A DNA stretch of 64,000 bases from Segatella maculosa DSM 19339 = JCM 15638 (GCF_000382385.1 NZ_KB908321.1:152178-216177); one strand, 5' to 3'; positions 1-8,812 are shown, counted from the first letter of the stretch. Made by a program: numbers and translations. The notes: a model not told the origin generated them from the letters alone.

Positions 1-2073
1 CGTTCGCAGTATTCCACGGGACTATTGGGCAAGATACCCGGATTGAAAATTCTGATTGTGAAGAGCAAGGAGTGGATTATTGCCACGAAACTCGAAACCG
101 TGTATTCCAAGAAAGAAATCATCACGATGTATGCCAACACGGTGGACTTCGGCAACAACTCTTTCGGTATCAAGACGGCAGCGAAAACTTATTTCAACAC
201 GACTCCGCTTGACCTGACGACCGAACAGGCTGCCGTCTTGGTGGGCATGCTGAAAGCTACGTCTTATTACAATCCGAGAACCAATCCGCAAAACGCTTTG
301 GCGCGCCGCAACACGGTGCTTGAGAATTTATATCATCACGGTGACTTAAAACGTGAGGAATGCGACTCACTGAAAAGCATTCCCATCAAGCTCGATTTCA
401 AGGTCGAAGAGAACTACGACGGGCAGGCCAAATATTTCAGAGAGGCCATTGCGTCTTATCTGAAAGACTGGTGCAACGAAAACGGATATGATTTGTATTC
501 CAGCGGTCTGAAGATATACACGACCATCGATACCCGAATGCAGAAGTATGCCGAGGAAGCGGCAAGAAAGCAGATGAAGCAGGTGCAGCAGAACTTCAAT
601 AATCATTGGGGTATCTACAGAAACCAATCCGGCAATTGGCTCCGTCAAGAACCATGGCAGGACGAGAACCATCAGGTGATACCCAACTTCATTCAACAGA
701 TTGCAGAACGGCAACCTTTCTATAAGGCCTTGCTGGCCCGTTTTCCCAATAATCCCGACTCCGTCAGCTACTATTATAAAGTGTGGAAGCACCCCGTAAA
801 GGTGTTCGACTATGCCAAAGGCTCCGTCGTCAAAGAAATGACCTCCGAGGATTCCATCAAATACATGACGACGTTCATGCACTGCGCCTTTGTTGCCATG
901 GAACCGCAGACGGGAGCCGTGAAGGCATGGGTGGGCGACATCGACTTCAATTCGTGGAAGTATGACAAGGTGACGGCCATGCGCCAACCCGGCTCAACGT
1001 TCAAGCTGTTCGTCTATACGGAGGCCATGAACCAAGGACTCACCCCATGCGACAAGCGACGCGACGAATATATCTCGATGCAAGTCTATGACAAGAAGAA
1101 ACAAAAGGAAGTTACATGGACGCCGGGCAATGCCAACGGCTCTTTCAGTGGCGACTCCATGCCTTTGAAGAGTGCCTTCGCCCGAAGCATCAACTCGGTT
1201 GCTGTCAGACTCGGTCAGGAGATGGGCATCAAGCGCATCATCGAGACGGCCAAGAAGATGGGCATCGTGAGCCCGTTGGACGATGCGCCTTCCTTGGCAC
1301 TGGGTTCCAGCGATGTCACGCTGTTGGAGATGGTGAATGCCTACTGCGTTGTTGCGGATAACGGCAAGCACCACGACCCCGTGCTGGTCACCCGCGTCTT
1401 GGATAAAGACGGAAACGAAGTGTATGTAGGCCCAACCAAGTCCGAGCAGGTTATTCCTTATAAGAGTGCATTCCTCATGCAGCAGATGTTGCAAGGCGGC
1501 ATGCGTGAACCCGGCGGAACGTCACAATCGCTTTGGGGATATGTGGGAGACTTCCGCGACACCGAGTTCGGCGGAAAGACCGGAACGAGCAACAACCACT
1601 CCGATGCGTGGTTCATGGGCGTCAGTCCCAAATTGGTGGTAGGAGCATGGGTCGGTGGCGAATACCGAAGCATCCATTTCCGAACCGGGGCGTTAGGACA
1701 AGGCTCGCGAACGGCACTACCCATTTGCGGCTACTTCCTGCAGGCGTTGTTCAGAGATCCGGCCTTCAAGCAGTATCACGCCAAGTTCGACAAACCGCAC
1801 GATGATGACATCACGAGCGACATGTATCTCTGCCCCAGCTATAGTCCGCAAGCCAAGCGTGACACGACGGCCAACGACAGTATCATCGGTGAAGAGGAGG
1901 TCATACTCGACGAAGAAGGCAATCCGGTCACCCGTCCGATAGAAGAATCCGAAGGAAGCAACAATAAAACTCCGGAAAATTCGAAGGCCGCAAAGCCTGC
2001 CAATGAACCTAAAAAAGAGAAGGACAAGAAACGAAAGCCGGCTGAACAGCAAGTCAACTTAGATGACCTCTGA
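1..2073 (+). CDS. Penicillin-binding protein 1A, 5' end missing
   Basis: This is the C-terminal part of a class A (bifunctional) penicillin-binding protein. The reading frame is open from base 1, so the start lies outside the window. The first ~90 codons are the end of the GT51 glycosyltransferase domain (KEWIIATKLE, then YSKKEIITMYAN and FGNNSFGIKTAAKTYF). The transpeptidase domain follows, with the catalytic tetrad GSTFK (Ser codon at 994-996), SIN (about 1186) and KTGTS (Lys codon at 1576). It polymerises and cross-links peptidoglycan in the periplasm from a membrane anchor that must lie upstream of this window. The last ~60 residues form a charged Lys/Glu/Asn-rich tail, common in Bacteroidales homologues. 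The next gene starts 26 bp downstream. Family assignment is certain; 1A rather than another class A paralogue is inference. Confidence 0.95.
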   Translation, partial: RSQYSTGLLGKIPGLKILIVKSKEWIIATKLETVYSKKEIITMYANTVDFGNNSFGIKTAAKTYFNTTPLDLTTEQAAVLVGMLKATSYYNPRTNPQNALARRNTVLENLYHHGDLKREECDSLKSIPIKLDFKVEENYDGQAKYFREAIASYLKDWCNENGYDLYSSGLKIYTTIDTRMQKYAEEAARKQMKQVQQNFNNHWGIYRNQSGNWLRQEPWQDENHQVIPNFIQQIAERQPFYKALLARFPNNPDSVSYYYKVWKHPVKVFDYAKGSVVKEMTSEDSIKYMTTFMHCAFVAMEPQTGAVKAWVGDIDFNSWKYDKVTAMRQPGSTFKLFVYTEAMNQGLTPCDKRRDEYISMQVYDKKKQKEVTWTPGNANGSFSGDSMPLKSAFARSINSVAVRLGQEMGIKRIIETAKKMGIVSPLDDAPSLALGSSDVTLLEMVNAYCVVADNGKHHDPVLVTRVLDKDGNEVYVGPTKSEQVIPYKSAFLMQQMLQGGMREPGGTSQSLWGYVGDFRDTEFGGKTGTSNNHSDAWFMGVSPKLVVGAWVGGEYRSIHFRTGALGQGSRTALPICGYFLQALFRDPAFKQYHAKFDKPHDDDITSDMYLCPSYSPQAKRDTTANDSIIGEEEVILDEEGNPVTRPIEESEGSNNKTPENSKAAKPANEPKKEKDKKRKPAEQQVNLDDL

Positions 2074-2099
2074 CAATAATCATTTAATCCGCACAACGC

Positions 2100-2540
2100 A
2101 TGAATACAATCGAACAAACCACACAACAAATTGAACGCTTTATCCATAAAATCGGGCAAAAGTTTCCGGCGTGCGACGAATGCGACATCGTGACCGACAT
2201 ACACGTATGCGCGAACCAAGACACCGGGGAGCTGTTGGCCTACGACGACAATGAAAACGAGATTACACGGTGCGTGATTGAACAGTGGATCGGCAACACC
2301 GACGATAACTTCTACGACCGGATTACGCTGCAACTGAGAAAAATTTTCAAACGCGAGGCCGAAATCGTCGACCATCTGGGCATTCTGAAGCCCTACAGCT
2401 TCGTGTTGGAGAGCGACGAACGCATGCCCATTGCCGAGCTCTATCTTGCCGACGACGACACGGTCATCATCGACGGCGACCTGATGCCGGGATTGGACAA
2501 AGACTTTGACGACTTCCTTTCAAAGCTCATGCAGGAATAA
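2100..2540 (+). CDS. Conserved hypothetical acidic protein
   Basis: A 146-residue soluble protein with no signal peptide or membrane segment. It is strongly acidic, with Asp-rich stretches near residues 40-65 and at the C-terminus (DGDLMPGLDKDFDDFLSKL). A CDECD motif lies near residue 25. I do not recognise a family with a known function. It sits 26 bp after the PBP1A gene on the same strand and is probably co-transcribed with it. Coding is supported by the ATG start, even composition and the tight spacing. The 42-bp palindrome array begins 42 bp after its stop, so its mRNA would carry that array unless transcription ends first. Confidence 0.7.
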   Translation: MNTIEQTTQQIERFIHKIGQKFPACDECDIVTDIHVCANQDTGELLAYDDNENEITRCVIEQWIGNTDDNFYDRITLQLRKIFKREAEIVDHLGILKPYSFVLESDERMPIAELYLADDDTVIIDGDLMPGLDKDFDDFLSKLMQE

Positions 2541-2582
2541 CGCTGCCCGCCGACAATTCATTTTCAGCCCAAATCGTTATAA

Positions 2583-2905
2583 GCCCCGGGGCGCAAACGC
2601 CAAACCGAAAGAAATATTAGTTGCGCCCCGGGGCGAAAGTACCAAACGTAAACGTATATTAACGTCGCCCTAGGGCGAAAGCTCCAAACGTAAACATGTG
2701 TTAACGTCGCCCCGGGGCGAAAGTCTCGATGTAAACATATATTAACATCGCCCTAAGGCGAAAGTTTCAAACGTAAATGTGTGTTAACATCGCCCTAGGG
2801 CGCAAGTTCCAAACGTAAACGTGTGTTAACGTCGCCCCGGGGCGAAAGCACCAAACTGAAGTGGAAGGTGACTGTGCTCCAAGGCGCAAGCATCAAACCG
2901 AAAGA
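2583..2905. repeat. Array of eight 42-bp palindromic units
   Basis: The gap 2541-3071 is filled by units headed by GCCCCGGGGC or variants (GCCCTAGGGC, GCCCTAAGGC). Unit starts are 2583, 2625, 2667, 2709, 2750, 2792, 2834 and 2876, a spacing of 42 bp with one 41. Each head is followed by GAAAG and later by a second near-palindrome ending in GTTAACGTC. The last two units are degenerate. No reading frame of interest runs through it. The function is unknown. Confidence 0.9.
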
Positions 2906-2991
2906 AAAAAGGTTGGTCCAATTGAGAGCAGACCTCCCACGGACCGGTGTGGGTTTATAGTTGTCTATAAACGTTAATGTGTCTAAAAGTA

Positions 2992-3023
2992 GGGCGGGAC
3001 GGAAGATGGTGTCCGCCCTTTTT
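2992..3023 (+). terminator. Probable rho-independent terminator
   Basis: GGGCGG and CCGCCC arms (with an outer-loop GAC/GT extension) are separated by about 13 bases and followed by TTTTT. This would end transcription entering from the palindrome array before the sulfatase-family gene. It lies just ahead of the promoter at 3027. Confidence 0.55.
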
Positions 3024-3026
3024 GCG

Positions 3027-3034
3027 TACTTTTG
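3027..3034 (+). promoter_or_regulatory. Candidate -7 promoter element
   Basis: TACTTTTG matches the Bacteroidetes -7 consensus TAnnTTTG, 38 bp ahead of the chosen ATG at 3072. No clear -33 TTTG at the usual spacing. Its position argues against the longer possible start at 2961. Confidence 0.45.
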
Positions 3035-3071
3035 CATCGTTTACAAACGGAATGGGCATTCCAATCAACTG

Positions 3072-4883
3072 ATGAAAACCAATACACTGAAGTTTCTCGC
3101 GGTCTATACGGCATGGGTGATGCTCTTTGCCTTGCAAAAACCTTGTTTCATGCTTTGGCATCATGCGTTGATGCCGACGGCAGGGGTGGGCGACGTGTGG
3201 CAGGTGATGCTTCACGGACTGTCGCTCGATCTTTCTGTGGCAGGCTATTTCAGCGTGGTGCCGGGGCTGCTGATACTGGCTGAGACGTGGTGTCGTGGGC
3301 GTGTCACGAGGTGGATTGGCCGTGGCTATGACGCGTTGGCCGCGCTGTTGTTTGCCGTGACATTCTGTCTCAACCTCGTGCTTTATGGCTATTGGGGCTT
3401 TCCGCTTGATGTTACGCCGCTGTTCTACTTCTTCTCTTCTCCGGCCGATGCCGTGGCGAGTGTGAGCGTGTGGACGGTGGTAGTGGGCTGTGCAATGGCG
3501 TTGCTCTTGGCGGCGGGCGTTTTCCTGTTGATACAAAAGGTGGAACACGGGTTTGACGGTCTTTCCCCAAACGGTGGTGGAAGGATAGGACGGTCGGTGT
3601 TGCAGCTTGTGCTGACGGGGGCGTTGCTCCTGCCCATCAGAGGTGGTGTGGGCGTGTCGGTGATGAATGTGGGCGAGGCCTATTTCAGTAAGGACATGCG
3701 GCTGAATCATGCGGCCGTGAACCCGGTGTTCAGCTTGATGGAGAGCCTGTCGAAGCAGGAGGACTTCGCTTCGCAATATAGGTTTATGGACGAGGGCGAG
3801 GCGGAGCGCGTCTGCCGGCCTTTGCTCTACACGCGGAGCGACAGCACGGAACGGTTGCTCACCGTGCAGCGGCCCGATATTTATATCGTGATATTGGAGA
3901 GCTTCTCGCGTGAACTGATGAAGACCCGTGCTGTGCCTAACATGAACCGATGGGCCAAAGAAGGCGTTTTCTTTGAGCATTTCTATGCCAACAGCTTCCG
4001 TACCGACCGTGGCATTGTGTCTATCCTGAGTGGCTATCCGGCTCAGCCGACAACCAGTCTGATGAAATATACGCGGAAGGTCAATCATCTTCCTTCTATT
4101 GCAGGCACGTTGAATCGGCAGGGATATGGATTGAAATATTATTACGGGGGCGACGCGGACTTCACGAATATGCGTGCTTATCTGACAGGAATGGGTTTCA
4201 CGGACATTGTGTCGGACAAAGACTTCCCGTTGAAGAGTAGGCTGAGTAAGTGGGGCGTTCCCGACCATTTGGTGTTTGAGCGATTGCAGAACGATTTGAA
4301 GGGTGAGACAGGCGGTCCGCTGTTGCGTGTTATCCAGACAAGTAGCTCGCATGAACCTTTCGATGTTCCTTTCCGGCGGCTGGGCAACAAGGTGTTGAAT
4401 GCCTTTGCCTATACCGACGACTGCGTGGGACGCTTCATTGCCTTTCTGAAACGTACGGGACGTTGGAAGCGTTCGCTCGTTATCTTGGTGCCCGACCATC
4501 AAGGTTGCTATCCCGAACACTTGAGCGAGTTCTGTCTTGCACATTATCAGATACCGATGATATGGATGGGCGGTGCTGTTAAGTCACCTTTTACGGTGGA
4601 GAACTACGGCTCGCAGCATGATTTAGCAGCTACATTACTGGGGCAGATGGGCATCGGGCATGAGAATTTCCGCTTCAGTAAAGACATGCTTGACCGCAAG
4701 GCTCCACACTTTGCATTCTTCACGTTCCCCGACCTTTGGGGCTTGGCAACGCAAGAACGGCGAATGATTTATGACAATGTCTCGAAGAAGGTGATGCTCG
4801 ATGAGGGCAATGGCCGGCATGATTTAGAAAGGCAAGGAAAGGCCTACTTGCAAGAACTCTATAACGACATAGCGCAACGATGA
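3072..4883 (+). CDS. LTA-synthase-like sulfatase-superfamily membrane enzyme
   Basis: About 603 residues. The N-terminal ~200 residues contain roughly five membrane helices, and the rest is an extracytoplasmic alkaline-phosphatase/sulfatase-fold domain. Visible motifs are ILESFSRE (metal-binding Glu near residue 275), SFRTDRG with Thr ~311 in the nucleophile position, YYYGGDADF and VPDHQG. The family transfers phosphoglycerol or phosphoethanolamine to envelope glycans, and the substrate here is unknown. The start at 3072 (MKTNTLKFLAV) is preferred over the in-frame start at 2961 because the latter would lie ahead of the terminator and promoter and adds a non-membrane leader. The stop overlaps the next gene by 4 bp (ATGA), so this is an operon with a PAP2 phosphatase that could recycle the lipid by-product (inference). 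Confidence 0.85.
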   Translation: MKTNTLKFLAVYTAWVMLFALQKPCFMLWHHALMPTAGVGDVWQVMLHGLSLDLSVAGYFSVVPGLLILAETWCRGRVTRWIGRGYDALAALLFAVTFCLNLVLYGYWGFPLDVTPLFYFFSSPADAVASVSVWTVVVGCAMALLLAAGVFLLIQKVEHGFDGLSPNGGGRIGRSVLQLVLTGALLLPIRGGVGVSVMNVGEAYFSKDMRLNHAAVNPVFSLMESLSKQEDFASQYRFMDEGEAERVCRPLLYTRSDSTERLLTVQRPDIYIVILESFSRELMKTRAVPNMNRWAKEGVFFEHFYANSFRTDRGIVSILSGYPAQPTTSLMKYTRKVNHLPSIAGTLNRQGYGLKYYYGGDADFTNMRAYLTGMGFTDIVSDKDFPLKSRLSKWGVPDHLVFERLQNDLKGETGGPLLRVIQTSSSHEPFDVPFRRLGNKVLNAFAYTDDCVGRFIAFLKRTGRWKRSLVILVPDHQGCYPEHLSEFCLAHYQIPMIWMGGAVKSPFTVENYGSQHDLAATLLGQMGIGHENFRFSKDMLDRKAPHFAFFTFPDLWGLATQERRMIYDNVSKKVMLDEGNGRHDLERQGKAYLQELYNDIAQR

Positions 4884-5557
4884 TGACAGAACTATCGGAA
4901 CTCTTTCAGACGCTTAAAACTGTCGATACAACAGTCTTTCTCGCGGTGAACGGTTGTCACAACGACTATTTCGACAGTGTGATGTGGTTGGTGAGCGACA
5001 GGTTCGTGTGGCTCCCGATGTATGCTGCGTTGCTCTATGTGTTGCTGAAGAACTATTCTTATAAGGTAGTGCTGTCTGTTCTTTTGGCTATCGGTGTTGT
5101 CATTCTGTTCACCGATAGCTTTACTTCGCAGGTTGTCCGACCATGGATAGCGCGGCTTCGTCCCGGTAATCTCGATAATCCCCTAAGTGCTTGCGTGCAT
5201 GTTGTGGACGATTATCGTGGTGGAGCGTATGGTTGTCCGTCCAATCATGCAAGCAATACGTGGGGCTTGGCTTTCTTCTTTACCTATCTATTCAGACGCT
5301 ATTGGCTTTCGGTCTTTCTCTTTTCGTGGGCGCTTTTGCAATGCTATAGTCGCATGTACTTGGGCGTTCACTATTTCGGCGATCTGTTGATAGGGGTGCT
5401 GTTTGCCTTGTGTGGTTCTTCAGTTGTTTATTATATGTTTAGTCGGATAAGTGGTCCGCAGTATGCACAAGACTTGAAAAACCTTTATATGCCGGTGTGG
5501 GTGGGATTGTTCATCTTGGCAGTGATTATGGTTTCCTCTATATTCTATCGCGTATGA
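4880..5557 (+). CDS. PAP2-family membrane phosphatase
   Basis: A 225-residue, probably six-helix integral membrane protein of the type 2 phosphatidic acid phosphatase superfamily. The three catalytic motifs are present: RPWIARLRPG (KxxxxxxRP-type), PSNHASNTW (PSGH-type, His kept) and SRMYLGVHYFGDLLIG (SRxxxxxHxxxD). Members dephosphorylate undecaprenyl pyrophosphate or lipid A/lipid phosphates on the periplasmic face. The substrate cannot be read from the sequence. It is translationally coupled on both sides: 4-bp overlaps with the LTA-synthase-like gene upstream and with trmO downstream. Two ATG codons are adjacent at the start (4880 and 4883), either of which could be used. Confidence 0.9.
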   Translation: MMTELSELFQTLKTVDTTVFLAVNGCHNDYFDSVMWLVSDRFVWLPMYAALLYVLLKNYSYKVVLSVLLAIGVVILFTDSFTSQVVRPWIARLRPGNLDNPLSACVHVVDDYRGGAYGCPSNHASNTWGLAFFFTYLFRRYWLSVFLFSWALLQCYSRMYLGVHYFGDLLIGVLFALCGSSVVYYMFSRISGPQYAQDLKNLYMPVWVGLFILAVIMVSSIFYRV

Positions 5558-6237
5558 CCATAGCGCCCGTTGCCGTTTTCCATTCTCCTTTCAGTTCAAA
5601 GTTCGGTATCCCAAAGCAGAGTGGTGTTGTGGAGATATTGAAAGGAGAGATTGTGTTCCTTCCAGCCTATCGTAATCCTGATGCGTTGCGTGGATTGGAG
5701 GCCTTTGATTATTTGTGGCTCATTTGGGATTTCAATGCCAACAGGCATCATGCGGGTAGTTTGATGGTACGCCCTCCACGTCTCGGAGGGAATAAGAAGG
5801 TTGGAGTGTTTGCCAGTCGCAGTCCTTTTCGTCCTAACGGTTTAGGTCTTTCTTCAGTGAAGATTGAAATGATAGAGTGGGCGAGTAATCGTGGTCCGGT
5901 CATTCATGTATTGGGTGCGGATTTGATGAATGGAACGCCGATTTACGACATCAAACCTTATGTGACCTATACCGATGCACATGTCAATGCGCGCAGTGGA
6001 TTTGTAGACACTAACCAATGGCAACGCTTGCAGGTAGTCATGTCCGATGAAGTGCATGCCTTTTTGTTGTCTCGTGGCTTTGATGAGGAACGGATAGCAG
6101 CGTTGAAGCAAGTGTTGGAGCAAGACCCTCGTCCCCCGTATCAAGACAATCCCGATAAGATTTACGGCATGCCTTTCATGGGAGCCGATATTCATTTCCG
6201 CGTGAAGGGCGATGTGCTGACAGTCTTAGCTTTGTAA
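5554..6237 (+). CDS. trmO: tRNA (t6A37)-N6-methyltransferase
   Basis: A 227-residue protein of the TsaA/TrmO (UPF0066) family. It methylates N6-threonylcarbamoyladenosine at position 37 of tRNAs using S-adenosylmethionine. Recognisable features are the N-terminal PVAVFHSPF segment, RSPFRPNGLGLS (family motif RSPHRPNPIGLS), and PIYDIKPYV. The C-terminal extension ending near DNPDKIYGMPFMG fits the bacterial family. The ATG at 5554 overlaps the preceding stop by 4 bp, and the frame extends upstream only inside the PAP2 gene, so this start is preferred. The gene converges on tatC with only 2 bp between the two stops. Confidence 0.9.
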   Translation: MTIAPVAVFHSPFSSKFGIPKQSGVVEILKGEIVFLPAYRNPDALRGLEAFDYLWLIWDFNANRHHAGSLMVRPPRLGGNKKVGVFASRSPFRPNGLGLSSVKIEMIEWASNRGPVIHVLGADLMNGTPIYDIKPYVTYTDAHVNARSGFVDTNQWQRLQVVMSDEVHAFLLSRGFDEERIAALKQVLEQDPRPPYQDNPDKIYGMPFMGADIHFRVKGDVLTVLAL

Positions 6238-6239
6238 AT

Positions 6240-6998
6240 CTATCCGTTTGGGCGTTCGGTTGCTTTTACGATAAGAATACTGAGTTCGTAAAGCAGCCAG
6301 ATGGGGAGGGAAACAATGAACAAGGTGAAGATGTCGGAGGTAGGCGTAATGACGGCTGCAAGGATAACAATGCCCACGATGGCATGCTTGCGGTATCGTG
6401 TCATCCATGAATGCTTGAGCAATCCCGCGAGTGCGAGTAACCAGCTGATAACCGGAATCTCAAAGACAAGGCCGAAGAGGAGTGCCATCATGAGCAGCGT
6501 GTCCATATATGACTGTATGGTCAGCATGTTTTGGACTTCGGGGCTCACGGAATAAGTGCCGAGAAAACGCAGCGTCAAAGGGAAGATAAGGAAGTAATTG
6601 ACGAGATTGCCCATGAAGAACATAGCGTAGGCACTGCCGACGATGCGCCCCGAATACTTGCGTTCTCTGGCATACAGCGCCGGGCTAATGAACTTGTATA
6701 GCTGATAGATGATGTAAGGCGAAGCGCAAAGAATACCGACAAACACAGCGACTTTTACGTGGACAAGAAATTGCTCCGTGAGTCCGGTGTTGATGAGGCT
6801 GATGCCGAAAGACTCGGTCCGCAGCATCTTGTAGGTGATGAAACCGTGGTCTTTCGGTGCCAAAACAATCTTGAATATCGGCTCTTTGAAGTAAAAGGCC
6901 AGCAGTGTGCACGCTCCGCCCACAATGATGACCTTGAGAATGATGCTCCGCAGAATGTCCAAATGTTCCCAAAAGGAGAGCTCTTCGTTCTCAGCCAT
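6240..6998 (-). CDS. tatC: Sec-independent translocase subunit TatC
   Basis: About 252 residues, six membrane helices. The hallmark N-terminus is present (EELSFWEHLDILRSIILK), as are the FVGILCASPYIIYQLYKF and LVFEIPVISWLLALAGLL segments. TatC binds twin-arginine signal peptides and, with TatA, moves folded proteins across the inner membrane. The ATG at 6998 overlaps the tatA stop by one base (TGATG). A GTG one codon earlier is a less likely start. The pair forms a minimal TatAC system with no tatB. The stop lies 2 bp from the convergent trmO stop. Confidence 0.95.
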   Translation of the reverse strand: MAENEELSFWEHLDILRSIILKVIIVGGACTLLAFYFKEPIFKIVLAPKDHGFITYKMLRTESFGISLINTGLTEQFLVHVKVAVFVGILCASPYIIYQLYKFISPALYARERKYSGRIVGSAYAMFFMGNLVNYFLIFPLTLRFLGTYSVSPEVQNMLTIQSYMDTLLMMALLFGLVFEIPVISWLLALAGLLKHSWMTRYRKHAIVGIVILAAVITPTSDIFTLFIVSLPIWLLYELSILIVKATERPNG

Positions 6999-7195
6999 CA
7001 CTTGTCATTGGCGTTTGTCGTGTCCTTTTCCGTATCTTTTGTGTTTGGATTCGCTTCATTCTCGATGCCGTTGACTCCGTCCTTGAAACTCTTGACTCCT
7101 TTGCCAAGTCCTTTCATCAGCTCTGGAATCTTCTTGCCGCCAAACAAAAGCAGGATAATAAGTGCAATGATAAAAATTTCTTGTGTTCCTAACAT
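6998..7195 (-). CDS. tatA: Sec-independent translocase subunit TatA
   Basis: 65 residues: a single N-terminal helix ([20 protein letters not shown]), the FGGKKIPE hinge, an amphipathic helix ([15 protein letters not shown]) and a charged tail. TatA oligomers form the translocation pore. It is the first gene of the tatA-tatC pair. A well-formed promoter is present upstream at 7225-7255 on the minus strand. Confidence 0.95.
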   Translation of the reverse strand: MLGTQEIFIIALIILLLFGGKKIPELMKGLGKGVKSFKDGVNGIENEANPNTKDTEKDTTNANDK

Positions 7196-7224
7196 GTTCT
7201 TTGGGTTAATGGGTTTATTGCATG

Positions 7225-7255
7225 CAAATATAATGGAATTGGCCGGAATATCAAA
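7225..7255 (-). promoter_or_regulatory. tatAC promoter
   Basis: Read on the minus strand, TTTG (7255-7252) is followed after 19 bp by TATATTTG (7232-7225), an exact match to the Bacteroidetes -33/-7 pattern. It ends 29 bp ahead of the tatA ATG. Confidence 0.7.
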
Positions 7256-7419
7256 GAGAATATGTAAATATTACATGGGTTCGCTGTTAAGAAGATAGGC
7301 AGAGCCGTAGGAGTAAACAGCCTTCCGTTGGCCCCTTCGGCGCTTTCTGCCCGGAATGCACGACGCTCTGAGGCCCGCCCTTGCCCTTTCTTTATGAGGA
7401 GGAGCCCGAACAGCTTGTC

Positions 7420-7698
7420 CCAAGGGTATACCGTACCTACTACCAAGGGTATACCGTACCCACTACCATAGGTATACCGTACCTACAACCATAGGTATAC
7501 CGTACCCATGACCATAGGTGTACCGTACCCGTGTTCAAGGGTGTTTAACACCTATCCCTGTAAGTGTTTAACACTTGTCCTTGTAAGTGTTTAACACTTG
7601 TGATTGCGAGTGTTCCGTACTCATTGTTGTGAGTGTTCCGTACTCACTGTTGCGAGTGTTCCGTACTCACTGTTGCGAGTGTTTAACACTCACGACCG
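7420..7698. repeat. Array of twelve 23-bp palindromic units
   Basis: Twelve units with an exact 23-bp period lie in the 713-bp gap between tatA and the rhamnose regulator (7196-7908). Each contains a 15-bp dyad. Arm pairs change together along the array: GGGT/ACCC, AGGT/ACCT, AAGT/ACTT and GAGT/ACTC, while the centre shifts among ATACCGT, GTTTAAC and GTTCCGT. Eight of twelve units have fully matched four-base arms. The stretch 7256-7419 before it shows nothing I can identify. Unlike the 42-bp array, units near the two ends differ greatly in sequence while keeping the register. Confidence 0.9.
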
Positions 7699-7710
7699 CA
7701 GGCATTAATT

Positions 7711-7742
7711 CCCCTCCTCTTGAAGAAGGAGAGGGGTGAGGC
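7711..7742. repeat. GC-rich dispersed palindrome, single copy
   Basis: CCCCTCCT and AGGAGAGGGG arms around a TTGAAGA centre, followed by TGAGGC. This is one member of the dispersed GGAGGGG-type family found at many sites in the window. It follows the 23-bp array by 12 bp. Confidence 0.7.
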
Positions 7743-7865
7743 TTCCGAGGACTTATATCGGACGCATGTTGGTTTCGTAGCCAAAATCGCACATATAATT
7801 CACCAATACGTCAAATATCAAGTATTTTATGTCAGAATAGGCACTCAACTGACATTGAAAATTAT

Positions 7866-7873
7866 TATTTTTG
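7866..7873 (+). promoter_or_regulatory. Candidate -7 element of the rhamnose operon
   Basis: TATTTTTG fits TAnnTTTG and lies 35 bp ahead of the regulator ATG. No clear -33 TTTG is present, as would be expected of an activator-dependent promoter. Confidence 0.4.
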
Positions 7874-7908
7874 CAACAAGAACCTATTAACTAATACGAA
7901 TTGACGCT

Positions 7909-8793
7909 ATGGGTCATAACCAGACATTGCAATATCTTATCGATAACGAGCAGGATGCGCGTTGGGGACTGACGGTCAACGGTGTCGGTTTCCAGCATAT
8001 AGATTCCGACGAGCCTTATCCCCCGAAGAACCATCCGCAAGAATATTCGTTCCTGACGGACCAAGGTAGGCGGCTGAATGAATATCAATTCATCTACATT
8101 ACTGCGGGAAGAGGCTTCTTTCAATCCGAGCACTGTGCGCAGACAGAAATCAAGGAAGGAGACATGTTTCTGTTGTTTCCACGAGAGTGGCACAGTTATC
8201 ACCCCGACCCCGGAACGGGCTGGAATGAATATTGGATAGGCTTCAGAGGGCAGAACATAGACAGCCGTATTGCGAACGGCTTTTTCTCTCCGCGGGAACC
8301 GGTGTTCCACGTCGGGCTGCACGATGAACTTGTGCAGGTGTTCCGGAACGCCATTGCGATAGCCAAGGAGCAGTATGTCGGCTACCAGCAGATGCTGGCC
8401 GGGGCCGCGAACATGGTGATGGGCCATGCTTACGCCTTTAACCGGCACAACGAATTCGAAAACCGTGAGGTGGTCGAGCAGATGAGAAAGGCGAAGGTGA
8501 TCATGACGGAACGGCTCGCAGAGGGTATCACCCCGATGGAAGTGGCGGAAGAAATCAATATGGGCTATTCGAGGTTCCGTCAGGTGTTCAGGAAATTCAC
8601 AGGCTATGCACCGCTCCAATATATTCAGGAGGTGAGGCTGACGAAATGCAAACAACTCTTGGCAAACACCAATCTTTCGCTGACGGAAATTGCCTATCAG
8701 GTGGGTTATGAGTCGGTAGACTATTTCGCAACCACTTTCCGCAAGAAGAACGGGGTCACACCGACGGCCTATCGGAAATCTGTAAGACGATAA
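7909..8793 (+). CDS. rhaR: AraC-family regulator of rhamnose catabolism
   Basis: 294 residues. The N-terminal half is a cupin-like ligand-binding domain (around residues 40-130, containing GRGFFQSEH and GDMFLLFPREWHSY). The C-terminal ~100 residues are two helix-turn-helix motifs (MEVAEEINMGYSRFRQVFRK and LTEIAYQVGYESVDYFATTF) ending in the AraC signature. It is the first gene of a rha cluster and precedes rhaB by 19 bp. In Bacteroides thetaiotaomicron the AraC/XylS-type RhaR activates a comparable cluster in response to rhamnose. The same role here is inference from position. Its binding site may be the motif at 10395-10420, repeated upstream of the rhamnosidase gene. Confidence 0.85.
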   Translation: MGHNQTLQYLIDNEQDARWGLTVNGVGFQHIDSDEPYPPKNHPQEYSFLTDQGRRLNEYQFIYITAGRGFFQSEHCAQTEIKEGDMFLLFPREWHSYHPDPGTGWNEYWIGFRGQNIDSRIANGFFSPREPVFHVGLHDELVQVFRNAIAIAKEQYVGYQQMLAGAANMVMGHAYAFNRHNEFENREVVEQMRKAKVIMTERLAEGITPMEVAEEINMGYSRFRQVFRKFTGYAPLQYIQEVRLTKCKQLLANTNLSLTEIAYQVGYESVDYFATTFRKKNGVTPTAYRKSVRR

Positions 8794-8812
8794 TCACTAA
8801 ACCATATAACTA

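Noticed and set aside
2583..2905. CRISPR-like regular spacing of the arrays (also at 14032 and 37472)
   Set aside because: The inter-palindrome parts are conserved between units rather than unique, and no cas genes are present.
2955..4544. 529-codon minus-strand frame opposite the LTA-synthase-like gene
   Set aside because: The opposite strand carries clear catalytic motifs; this is a mirror frame with His/Arg/Gln-rich nonsense composition.
7256..7419. Possible gene remnant between tatA and the 23-bp array
   Set aside because: No frame with recognisable protein similarity; too short to support a call.
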